In this document: one piece after another, positions 56,527 to 63,181 of the stretch
How the letters are laid out: every line of letters begins with the position of its first letter
Numbering within the stretch: the stretch's first letter is position 1
DNA from: Leminorella grimontii ATCC 33999 = DSM 5078
GTDB lineage: Bacteria > Pseudomonadota > Gammaproteobacteria > Enterobacterales > Enterobacteriaceae
Length of the DNA: 64,000 bases
Assembly (NCBI RefSeq): GCF_000439085.1
Contig: NZ_AUUA01000004.1
Location: 62,001-126,000 of the forward strand
Direction of reading: 5' to 3'
Made by a program: the position numbers and the translations under genes
Notes under the pieces: model-generated
Seen by the model: the letters and a program-made list of their open reading frames with translations, nothing else
What the model was told of the DNA's origin: nothing
The model's database searches: none

Positions 56527-57849
56527 ATGCCTGATGTCCTTATCGTGAAAGAAAGCCGTTCCGTTTTTTCTGGAAAAATCACTCCTCTGGTCGCCCATGA
56601 GGGGCTTTCGATATGCGTTGTGAAGAACGTTTGTGACGTCGAACGATGCATCAAGCGAGAATGCCCGTCTGTCATATTTTTTGATATGAATATGCTGCAC
56701 GGCCAGCACATTGACTTTTCTTTGCTGAGAAGCGCCAGCGTTATTATGCTTACGGATCATGCTGCTACCGGGTCAACGCTGAGAGCGATACATATTAACG
56801 GCCCTGAGAACCGCATTGAGGCAGTGGGTGAACAGCAGCTGCGAGGCCTGCTGTCTCAGGTCAAACGTACGGCAAGATCGGCCGATAGGGCTAGAAACGG
56901 CGCCGCGAAGATTAGGACGTGCGATCGCTTCGGCTCGCTTTATGGGCGCTCCCCGCTGATGCGTCACGTCTATGAACAAATTGCCTGCGTTGCGCCAACG
57001 AATGCGACGGTCCTTATCGTTGGCGAAAGCGGTACGGGTAAAGAGCAGGTTGCCCAGACTATTCACACCTTGAGCGCTCGCGCTCAGCAGGGCTTTATTC
57101 CGATAAACTGTGGCGCAATCTCTGCACAGTTGGTAGAAAGCGAACTGTTTGGCCACGAAAAGGGAAGCTTTACCGGCGCGGACTCTCTGCGCCGGGGGTT
57201 GTTTGAGCAGGCCAATGGCGGAACGCTTTTTCTGGACGAAGTGACGGAGATGTCGAGCGAGCTGCAGGTAAAGTTTCTACGGGTGCTGGAAACGGGAAGC
57301 TTTATGCGCGTCGGTTCGTCCGGCCTTCGCGACGTTGATGCGCGCATTATCGCCGCGACGAACGCACAGCCTGAAAAGGCGGTCGCTTCAGGGAAGCTGC
57401 GGGAGGATCTGTATTACCGCCTGAACGTTTTCCCCATTCAACTGCCCCCGCTGCGCGAACGGCGTGAAGATATACCGATTTTGGCAGAGCATTTTCTTCA
57501 GCAGGTTTGTAAGCGGGAAGGGCGCACGAAGCGCTTTCTGCCCTCCACGATTATTCAAATGTGTGACTATGACTGGCCAGGTAACGTTCGTGAACTGCGT
57601 AACGCGGTACAGCGTGGATTTATCATGAGCCGCGGCGATAGCATCGGTAGCGAGTGGCGGGTACAGGCTTTTCAGGAGCCGGACAAGCGCCTGCTGATTG
57701 ACGCCGAGCGAGAGCTTATTTTTACGACGCTTGAACGTTTTCACGGGCACAGAGAGAAAACCGCTGCGGCGCTGGGGGTGAGCCTCAAGACGCTCTACAA
57801 CCGCTTAAAAAAATATGGTACTGGGCCTGACGGCGGCGAACGTCGGTAA
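56527..57849 (+). CDS. Sigma-54-dependent enhancer-binding protein with degenerate receiver
   Basis: The product has 440 residues. Residues 1-115 look like a response-regulator receiver: a potential acceptor D53 (VIFFDMNM) and T76 are there, but the N-terminal acidic pair and the KP lysine are missing. Residues 135-365 form the sigma-54 AAA+ domain: Walker A GESGTGKE (166-173), GSFTGA at 213-218 in place of the usual GAFTGA, Walker B GGTLFLDEV (231-239), and LREDLYYRLNVFPI. Residues 405-430 form a Fis-type HTH (REKTAAALGVSLKTLYNRLK). No sensor kinase gene is near. Palindromic sites overlap its stop codon, and a sigma-54 promoter lies 140 bases downstream, so the next genes are the likely targets. 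GGAGG is 8 bases before the ATG. Confidence 0.9.
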   Translation: MPDVLIVKESRSVFSGKITPLVAHEGLSICVVKNVCDVERCIKRECPSVIFFDMNMLHGQHIDFSLLRSASVIMLTDHAATGSTLRAIHINGPENRIEAVGEQQLRGLLSQVKRTARSADRARNGAAKIRTCDRFGSLYGRSPLMRHVYEQIACVAPTNATVLIVGESGTGKEQVAQTIHTLSARAQQGFIPINCGAISAQLVESELFGHEKGSFTGADSLRRGLFEQANGGTLFLDEVTEMSSELQVKFLRVLETGSFMRVGSSGLRDVDARIIAATNAQPEKAVASGKLREDLYYRLNVFPIQLPPLRERREDIPILAEHFLQQVCKREGRTKRFLPSTIIQMCDYDWPGNVRELRNAVQRGFIMSRGDSIGSEWRVQAFQEPDKRLLIDAERELIFTTLERFHGHREKTAAALGVSLKTLYNRLKKYGTGPDGGERR

Positions 57850-57871
57850 AATTTACCGGAAGATCGGTAAA
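57844..57871 (+). promoter_or_regulatory. Candidate enhancer (UAS) for the sigma-54 activator
   Basis: Three half-sites follow one another: CGGTAAA (57844-57850), TTTACCG (57852-57858) and CGGTAAA (57865-57871). The first two form a perfect dyad around one base; the last two form a dyad with a 6-bp spacer. They lie 119-146 bp upstream of the sigma-54 promoter, a normal enhancer distance. Confidence 0.7.
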
Positions 57872-57989
57872 AAGCGCGTTCCTTTCTCGCTGAGCTTTGT
57901 TTTTCCCCTTAAATAGCTCTTTTTTGTTTTCCCTTAATAAATAGCGTGATACGCAAATATCCTTTTGGATATGCCTTCTCCTTACGCGT

Positions 57990-58005
57990 TGGCACGCCCG
58001 TTGCT
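57990..58005 (+). promoter_or_regulatory. Sigma-54 promoter of the BON/CsbD cluster
   Basis: TGGCACGCCCGTTGCT equals the -24/-12 consensus TGGCACG-N4-TTGCW at every defined base. Transcription would start near 58016, leaving a leader of about 75 bases before the first gene at 58090. Confidence 0.92.
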
Positions 58006-58089
58006 TAATGGTAGAGGCGCGGCGGCGTTTTTGAAAACGATGCCGTGATGAATTGATTCTATTTATTAGGCTTATTTGAGGAGGAAACC

Positions 58090-58236
58090 ATGACTCAGAC
58101 AAAAAGGCCGGTGCCTGAAGATTGTCAAAACGAGACGTTTCAGGATGAGAAAGAGAGAAGGAGAGACGACGAAATGGGTGCTCAGCCGCGGGAGAAGGAA
58201 GAGGCGTACAACGATAAAAAACGGGAAAAGCCGTGA
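58090..58236 (+). CDS. 48-residue charged peptide
   Basis: The small protein is made almost entirely of charged and polar residues (MTQTKRPVPEDCQNETFQDE at the start, REKEEAYNDKKREKP at the end) and is probably disordered. It is too short for most gene finders. A strong GAGGAGG lies about 6 bases before the ATG, and it is the first gene after the sigma-54 promoter, so translation is likely. No family is recognised. The composition resembles small stress-induced hydrophilic proteins. Confidence 0.7.
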   Translation: MTQTKRPVPEDCQNETFQDEKERRRDDEMGAQPREKEEAYNDKKREKP

Positions 58237-58253
58237 GGCGGATGGAGGCAGCG

Positions 58254-58619
58254 ATGAAAACGATAAACGTAGTATCTAACGTGCTGGCGGTAGTATTTTT
58301 TTCCGGCTTCGTCCTGTGGGTACAGGCTGCCGAGTCGGAAAAGAATCCGTTCGGCGAAAGCGCTCAGACGACGAAAGAGACGAAGAAAAATAGCGACGAT
58401 AGCTTTATTGACGACGCCGGGCTGACGGCCAAAGTGAAAAGCGCATTGGCCGGTGAGGCGGGTCTGAAAACGTTGAAGCTCAACGTTGACAGCCATAATG
58501 GCAACGTCATCGTTACAGGGACCGTGAAAAGCGTGCGCGATAAAGAGGCAATAGGGCGCGCCGTAAGTGGCGTAAAGGGCGTTGAATCATTTAATAACGC
58601 CGTCACCATTCAACCATAG
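58254..58619 (+). CDS. Exported BON-domain protein
   Basis: The product has 121 residues. A signal peptide (VVSNVLAVVFFSGFVLWVQA) is followed by a short polar linker and one BON domain (about 53-120): DDAGLTAKVKSALAGE, LKLNVDSHNGNVIVTGTVKS, GVKGVESFNNAVTI. It is related to single domains of OsmY and similar periplasmic envelope-stress proteins, which contact membranes or lipids. ATG 58254 with GGAGG 5 bases upstream is chosen; GTG 58233 in the same frame would add 7 residues before the signal. Confidence 0.85.
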   Translation: MKTINVVSNVLAVVFFSGFVLWVQAAESEKNPFGESAQTTKETKKNSDDSFIDDAGLTAKVKSALAGEAGLKTLKLNVDSHNGNVIVTGTVKSVRDKEAIGRAVSGVKGVESFNNAVTIQP

Positions 58620-58642
58620 CGAGCGGTTACAGAGGGTAATCT

Positions 58643-58840
58643 ATGAACTGGGATATTGTGGAAGGCAACTGGAAACAGTTGAAGGGTGCCGTTAAGGAGA
58701 AGTGGGGAAAGCTGACCGACGACGAGCTTGACCAAATTGCCGGGCGGCGGGAGCAGCTGGTCGGAAGAATACAGGAAAGTTACGGCATCTCTAAAGACGA
58801 GGCCGAAAAGCAGATTAAAGAGTGGGAAACGCGTAACTAG
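58643..58840 (+). CDS. yjbJ: CsbD/YjbJ family stress protein
   Basis: The 65-residue CsbD-family protein begins MNWDIVEGNWKQLKGAVKEK, as in E. coli YjbJ (69 residues), and contains WGKLTDDELDQIAGRREQL. YjbJ is an abundant, RpoS-induced hydrophilic protein of unknown mechanism. Here it lies 23 bases after the BON gene in what looks like a sigma-54 transcript. GAGGGTAAT precedes the ATG. It may be a paralogue of the housekeeping yjbJ. Confidence 0.88.
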   Translation: MNWDIVEGNWKQLKGAVKEKWGKLTDDELDQIAGRREQLVGRIQESYGISKDEAEKQIKEWETRN

Positions 58841-58871
58841 TACGCGTCTCTCTTCGGTGAGCAAAGAGGAG

Positions 58872-58904
58872 GGCAATAAACCGCTGTGCTTATTGCCTTT
58901 CTCT
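58872..58904 (+). terminator. Hairpin between csbD-type and DUF1328 genes
   Basis: GGCAATAA (58872-58879) and TTATTGCC (58890-58897) form an 8-bp stem with a 10-base loop, flanked by AGAG/CTCT, and are followed by TTTCTCT. It could terminate or attenuate transcription before the last gene. Confidence 0.55.
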
Positions 58905-58969
58905 AGGCGACGTTTCATCACGACGTATCACTTGATCTTGTGCAGAGTGGATATTACGGGGGAATTCAT

Positions 58970-59128
58970 ATGCTTTATTACGCCCTGCTGTTTTTTGTCA
59001 TTGCCCTGATTGCCGCCGCGTTTGGCTTTGGCGGCATCGCCGCCGGGGCGGTGGGGATTGCAAAGATTCTCTTTTTTGTCTTCCTCGCCCTGTTTGTCGT
59101 CGCGCTATTTGCGGGGCTGCGGCGCTGA
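58970..59128 (+). CDS. ytjA: DUF1328/YtjA small membrane protein
   Basis: The 52-residue protein consists of two hydrophobic helices ([20 protein letters not shown] and [18 protein letters not shown]) with the DUF1328 loop between them. E. coli YtjA has 53 residues and the same pattern. The function is unknown. CsbD and DUF1328 genes are often neighbours in proteobacteria. A GGGGGA site lies 7 bases before ATG 58970; the longer frame to 58940 has no site. Confidence 0.85.
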   Translation: MLYYALLFFVIALIAAAFGFGGIAAGAVGIAKILFFVFLALFVVALFAGLRR

Positions 59129-59206
59129 TTTCCGATTTGCTTGGCTATCAAGGGGCTTAAGCAAAAAGCCGAACGCCCCGATTTTTGATAGCTGCGTGGG
59201 ATTGGC

Positions 59207-59986
59207 CTAGGCGTCGATATGTATCGAGAACCCGGATTGCTCTGGCATGATGTTGGCACTTAAGGTTAAGCTGGGAATGACGTAGTCCCCATCGTTTTGT
59301 CGCCGAAATGCGATGGGGGGTATGTTCCATAAATTATCCAGCTTTTGGCCCAGTTCGTCCTGAATATGGGCCATTCTTTTTTGGTCCATTTTTCCCGTCC
59401 GATAGATAACCGACGGAGGGAGAACGTCGAATCCCGGATACCAAAGAACGCCGTGGTGTATGGGAAACAGGAGGTCGTCCATAGGGCCATTAATGCCTCT
59501 GGCGCTGTAGTGGGGTTCCCAGCCGCCGACGGTGACGAGCAACATGGCACGCTTTCCCTTCATAACGCCGTCGCCAAAGCGGTCACCCCAGTGCGTATCA
59601 GAATGCTCGCCAACGCCGTAAGCAAAGCCATAGGCATAAACCCTGTCTATCCAGCCTTTAAGTATGGCGGGCATGGAGTACCACCATAGAGGAAACTGGA
59701 GAATAAGCGCATCGGCCCACAGGAGCTTTTTCTGCTCTTTGGCGATATCCACACTCTGTGTTCCTTGCTCAAAGGCCTTTTGGGAATCCAGCGACGGGTG
59801 AAAGGGGGCGGTTTTATCTCTGTGCGGAAAATCGTCGGCATCGAGAGCGGACTTCCACTTCATGGCGTAAAGATCGGATACCTGAACGCGGTGTCCTGAT
59901 TTTTCTAACCTGTTGACGGTGAACTCTTTGAGTGAACCGTTAAGAGAAGTGGGTTCCGGGTGGGCGTAAACCAAAAGTATGTTCAT
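59207..59986 (-). CDS. NAD(P)H-dependent FMN/FAD oxidoreductase (flavodoxin-like fold)
   Basis: The 259-residue protein is of the NQO1/MdaB-like family. MNILLVYAHPEPTSLNGSLK is the N-terminal flavin loop; LILQFPLWWYSMPAILKGWI and LLVTVGGWEPHYS complete the binding site. Such enzymes reduce quinones or other electrophiles by two electrons. The start ATG 59986 has GGAG 9 bases upstream; ATG 59995 is in frame but too close. It is divergent from a LysR-family gene that probably controls it. Confidence 0.88.
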   Translation of the reverse strand: MNILLVYAHPEPTSLNGSLKEFTVNRLEKSGHRVQVSDLYAMKWKSALDADDFPHRDKTAPFHPSLDSQKAFEQGTQSVDIAKEQKKLLWADALILQFPLWWYSMPAILKGWIDRVYAYGFAYGVGEHSDTHWGDRFGDGVMKGKRAMLLVTVGGWEPHYSARGINGPMDDLLFPIHHGVLWYPGFDVLPPSVIYRTGKMDQKRMAHIQDELGQKLDNLWNIPPIAFRRQNDGDYVIPSLTLSANIMPEQSGFSIHIDA

Positions 59987-60073
59987 TAATAGCATCTCCG
60001 TGTAAATGTCTATCGCAGAATAGGGGATGACTATGTATAGTAAAAATTGATAATTAATATATTTGATATAGCT

Positions 60074-60967
60074 ATGGTTAATTTGATGAGGCTGGATCTT
60101 AACCTGCTGATAACGCTGGACGTTTTGTTAAAAGAAAAGAACGTCTCGCGCGCGGCGCGGCGATTAAACCTGTCCCAGCCTTCGGTAAGCGTTCAGTTGG
60201 CTAAGCTTCGGGAGTATATGAACGATCCTCTACTGCTGCCCGCCGCCAGGGGAATGCGTCCTACCGCCAGAGCCGAGGCGCTTCAAAAACCGCTGGAACA
60301 GGCGCTTTTAGCGCTAACGCAGGCTGTTTCTCCGCCCGATGAATTTAACCCCATGAATTCGTCCCACGAATGGCGCGTTATGGCGTCAGACTATAGTGAA
60401 ATGACGATATTGCTCCCGGTGCTGGGCGCGCTTCGTCGTAAAGCGCCGGGAACTCGGCTGGCGGTATTTGAGAACGTGCCCGAGAAAATCTCCCGGCTGG
60501 TGGAGCAGGGGGATATCGATCTGGCGTTTCACACTCGAAACGACGCGCCGCCGGGCCTGAGAAGCCGAAAGTTGTTTACCGAACGCTACGTGCTTGCCTG
60601 CCGGGCCGCTCATCCTTTGCTTACGGCAGCGCCGTCCGTCGAGCAGTTTTGCTCGTTGGAACACGTTATCGTTTCGCCCGATGGCGGCGGCTTTTATGGC
60701 GAGACGGACAGGGCGTTGGCTGCAATCGGGACATCCCGACGCGTCGTGCTGTCGGTGCCGCACTTTATGTTTTTGGTTCCCATCCTGATGAAAACCGACC
60801 TGGTCGCGATGCTGCCTTCCCGATTAGCTGCGGATATCCCAAACCTTGTAACCTATGAGCCGCCGGTTGAGGTTCCCCCTATGGAAATGCTGATGCTGTG
60901 GCATGAACGTTTGCACAGGGATCCTGCACACCAGTGGCTGAGAGAGTTTATTGCCGGTGTGGTTTAA
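60074..60967 (+). CDS. LysR-family transcriptional regulator
   Basis: The product has 297 residues. The N-terminal winged helix contains LDLNLLITLDVLLKEKNVSR, AARRLNLSQPSVSVQLAKLR and NDPLLLPAARGMRPT, with a substrate-binding domain behind it. The sequence type (DLNLL..DVLL..., LLxxxRGMRPT) is that of the NodD/NahR/LinR-like subgroup, which often controls divergent detoxification genes. It is transcribed away from the oxidoreductase gene with 87 bases between them. The start is uncertain: ATG 60086 (MRLDLNLL) is an alternative, and no clear ribosome binding site precedes either. Confidence 0.88.
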   Translation: MVNLMRLDLNLLITLDVLLKEKNVSRAARRLNLSQPSVSVQLAKLREYMNDPLLLPAARGMRPTARAEALQKPLEQALLALTQAVSPPDEFNPMNSSHEWRVMASDYSEMTILLPVLGALRRKAPGTRLAVFENVPEKISRLVEQGDIDLAFHTRNDAPPGLRSRKLFTERYVLACRAAHPLLTAAPSVEQFCSLEHVIVSPDGGGFYGETDRALAAIGTSRRVVLSVPHFMFLVPILMKTDLVAMLPSRLAADIPNLVTYEPPVEVPPMEMLMLWHERLHRDPAHQWLREFIAGVV

Positions 60968-61021
60968 CCCTTGGTTTTAAGGCCTTTTGCTTCTCTAAGC
61001 GATTGGAAAAATTCAGCAACA

Positions 61022-61054
61022 TGAATTTTTTTCATGCCCCGTGAAATTTCCTCA
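61022..61054 (+). promoter_or_regulatory. Tandem MetR-type sites
   Basis: TGAATTTTTTTCA (61022-61034) fits the MetR consensus TGAAnnTnnTTCA exactly. TGAAATTTCCTCA (61042-61054) fits with one change. Two sites 20 bp apart are usual in MetR-activated promoters such as metE. Confidence 0.7.
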
Positions 61055-61094
61055 TTTGCCAGACAGTGGCCTGCATGTCAATAATTAGCTATCC

Positions 61095-61110
61095 AGACGT
61101 TTAGCCGTCT
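61095..61110 (+). promoter_or_regulatory. Tandem MetJ (met) boxes
   Basis: Two adjacent 8-mers, AGACGTTT and AGCCGTCT, each match the met box AGACGTCT at 7 of 8 positions. MetJ binds such tandem boxes cooperatively. They lie 32 bases before the start of the MetE-family gene. Confidence 0.75.
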
Positions 61111-61142
61111 ATGTTAAATTGTGAATCAAATGGAGATAGCTC

Positions 61143-62246
61143 ATGCAGCGACATACCGCCCCCTACCGCGCCGACATCGTCGGCAGTTTTCTGAGACCGG
61201 ACGCGATAAAAGAGGCCCGTGAACGGTTTGCCCGCGGAGAAATTGACGCCGCAGCGCTGCGCCAAGTTGAGGATGACGCTATTCGGATTTCGGTTGAAAA
61301 GCAGTGCGCCTGCGGCCTTCACGTGGTAACCGACGGCGAGTTTCGCCGCGCGTGGTGGCATCTTGATTTCTTTGCTGGCCTGGAGGGCGTAGAGCTATAC
61401 GGTGCCGAACGCGGCATTCAGTTTAAGGGCGTTCAGACCAAGGCCCAAAGCGTGCGGATAACCGGCAAGGTCGCATTTGGTAACCACCCGATGCTGAAGG
61501 ACTTTCTCTTTCTGAAAAGCGTCAGCGGCAACGCCCAGCCCAAAATGACCATTCCCAGCCCCAGCGTGCTGCACTTTCGTGGCGGCTCTGCGGCTATCGA
61601 TCGTTCGGTTTACCCCGACCTGAGCGACTATTTTGATGATTTGGCAACGACGTGGCGAGATGCGATCCGCGCATTTTATGATGCGGGCTGTCGTTACCTG
61701 CAGTTGGATGATACCGTTTGGGCTTACCTGTGCTCCGAAGAACAGCGGGCTGAGGTTCGTGCAAGGGGGGAAGATCCGGACGAGTTGACCCGAATTTACG
61801 CCCGCGTGCTGAATAAGGCGCTGGAGGGAAAGCCGGAAGATCTTACGGTAGGTTTGCACGTTTGCCGCGGTAATTTCCGTTCGCGCTGGATCTCCGAAGG
61901 CGGCTATGAGCCGGTGGCGGAAGTGCTGTTCGGTACGGTTAACGTCGACGCTTTCTTCCTTGAATACGATAACGATCGCTCCGGTGACTTCTCGCCGCTG
62001 CGCTTTATTCGACCGGGAAAGCAGCAGGTTGTCCTGGGCCTGATTACGACAAAAAACGGCGAGCTGGAAAATCCGCAGAGCATTAAGGCCCGACTAAGGG
62101 AGGCATCGCAGTATGTCCCTCTGAGCCAAATTTGCTTAAGCCCTCAGTGCGGCTTTGCCTCAACGGAAGAGGGAAACTCGCTGAGCGAAGAACAGCAGTG
62201 GCAGAAGGTACGGCTGGTGGCCGAGGTCGCCGCTGAAGTGTGGTGA
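61143..62246 (+). CDS. Short MetE-family methyltransferase (YxjG type)
   Basis: The 367-residue protein corresponds to the C-terminal catalytic half of cobalamin-independent methionine synthase. The zinc ligands of the family can be placed: H239 and C241 in VGLHVCRGNF, E274 in FFLEYDNDRS and C336 in LSPQCGFAS. The N-terminus (YRADIVGSFLRP) and VTDGEFRRAWWHLDFF are typical of the short YxjG/YxjH type, which lack the MetE N-terminal domain. The methyl donor is uncertain; it may use something other than methyl-tetrahydrofolate-polyglutamate. Tandem MetR and MetJ sites upstream tie it to methionine supply. GGAG precedes the ATG by 8 bases. Confidence 0.88.
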   Translation: MQRHTAPYRADIVGSFLRPDAIKEARERFARGEIDAAALRQVEDDAIRISVEKQCACGLHVVTDGEFRRAWWHLDFFAGLEGVELYGAERGIQFKGVQTKAQSVRITGKVAFGNHPMLKDFLFLKSVSGNAQPKMTIPSPSVLHFRGGSAAIDRSVYPDLSDYFDDLATTWRDAIRAFYDAGCRYLQLDDTVWAYLCSEEQRAEVRARGEDPDELTRIYARVLNKALEGKPEDLTVGLHVCRGNFRSRWISEGGYEPVAEVLFGTVNVDAFFLEYDNDRSGDFSPLRFIRPGKQQVVLGLITTKNGELENPQSIKARLREASQYVPLSQICLSPQCGFASTEEGNSLSEEQQWQKVRLVAEVAAEVW

Positions 62247-62309
62247 GAAGGTCTTTTTTGATAGAAGGCGAAAAGACGTAAATCGCGCTATTTACTCGAT
62301 CCCTGCAAT

Positions 62310-62333
62310 CGCGGCTCTGTAATCAGAGCCGCG
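62310..62333 (+). terminator. Hairpin after the MetE-family gene
   Basis: CGCGGCTCTG and CAGAGCCGCG form a perfect 10-bp stem with a TAAT loop, 63 bases after the stop. There is no T-run, so termination may need help or the hairpin may protect the 3' end. Confidence 0.55.
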
Positions 62334-62438
62334 TAGTTACTTAAAATGCGGCGTATTGGTACCTCTGTTAGTTCTGACAGGTGATTGCCTAAGTTCTTGT
62401 TGATATGATGGGGAGACAAACTTAAAAAGGGCATAAAA

Positions 62439-63110
62439 ATGAAAAAGATAGTTTTTGGCTGTTTGGTATCAGTTCTTTTAACTGGATGTACATCCCCTAC
62501 ATACAATTATGTTCCAAAAACTGAGTTTGTCAGTAAACCATCCGTAGGTAGTGTTAATACGGCTTTTGTTGGTGATGAATTGGTGAGGCAGGGGACGGTA
62601 AGTCAATATGAGGGAATAAAAGTTACTGCTTTGGCTAAAATTGGGATGGCTTATAGCATTATGCCTGGCTTTTTGGCTAAGAGAGGTGAAGATGAAAACA
62701 GTGAGTTCTACTTGCCAACTGGTGGTGCTGATTCGGCTATTATTGATAAGTCATTTCTTGCTGATCCATGGCAGGCTGTAATGGTAAAAAAAGATACAAA
62801 AACTCTTTGTGTCATTACTGCTTTTAATATTTCTACATGTGCAGACAATATGCCATTTGAAAAAATATCACTATCGGTTTCTAGTGATAGTAGCTTTCAA
62901 CAAACATTACTCTATAACGGTAGGGTTGGTAATAAAATTAATATTGGTTATAGGGAGTTATCTAATAATATGGCTAGACCGGCCTTTAATAATGATGTCG
63001 AGTATGATTTATCTGCGTCAAGGTTAATTGGCTATAAAGGCGCTCGTCTTGAAGTTATTGAAGCTACGAATCAAAGCATAACATATAAATTACTTGGTAA
63101 TTTTAACTAA
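62439..63110 (+). CDS. Predicted lipoprotein, AT-rich
   Basis: The product has 223 residues. The signal KKIVFGCLVSVLLTGCTS has a clear lipobox (LTGC). The mature part is strand-rich with a cysteine pair (TLCVITAFNISTCAD) and a polar C-terminus. No family is recognised. The gene is AT-rich compared with the core and may be horizontally acquired. AAAGGG lies 8 bases before the ATG, and a strong terminator follows, so it appears to be a complete single-gene unit. Confidence 0.7.
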   Translation: MKKIVFGCLVSVLLTGCTSPTYNYVPKTEFVSKPSVGSVNTAFVGDELVRQGTVSQYEGIKVTALAKIGMAYSIMPGFLAKRGEDENSEFYLPTGGADSAIIDKSFLADPWQAVMVKKDTKTLCVITAFNISTCADNMPFEKISLSVSSDSSFQQTLLYNGRVGNKINIGYRELSNNMARPAFNNDVEYDLSASRLIGYKGARLEVIEATNQSITYKLLGNFN

Positions 63111-63149
63111 TCAAACTGACATTTAGTTAAACGACTATAAAATATAACT

Positions 63150-63181
63150 GGCGGCCAATATTGGCCGCCTCTATCGTTTTT
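63150..63181 (+). terminator. Intrinsic terminator of the lipoprotein gene
   Basis: GGCGGCCAAT / ATTGGCCGCC is a perfect 20-base palindrome, followed 6 bases later by five T. It lies 40 bases after the stop. Confidence 0.85.
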
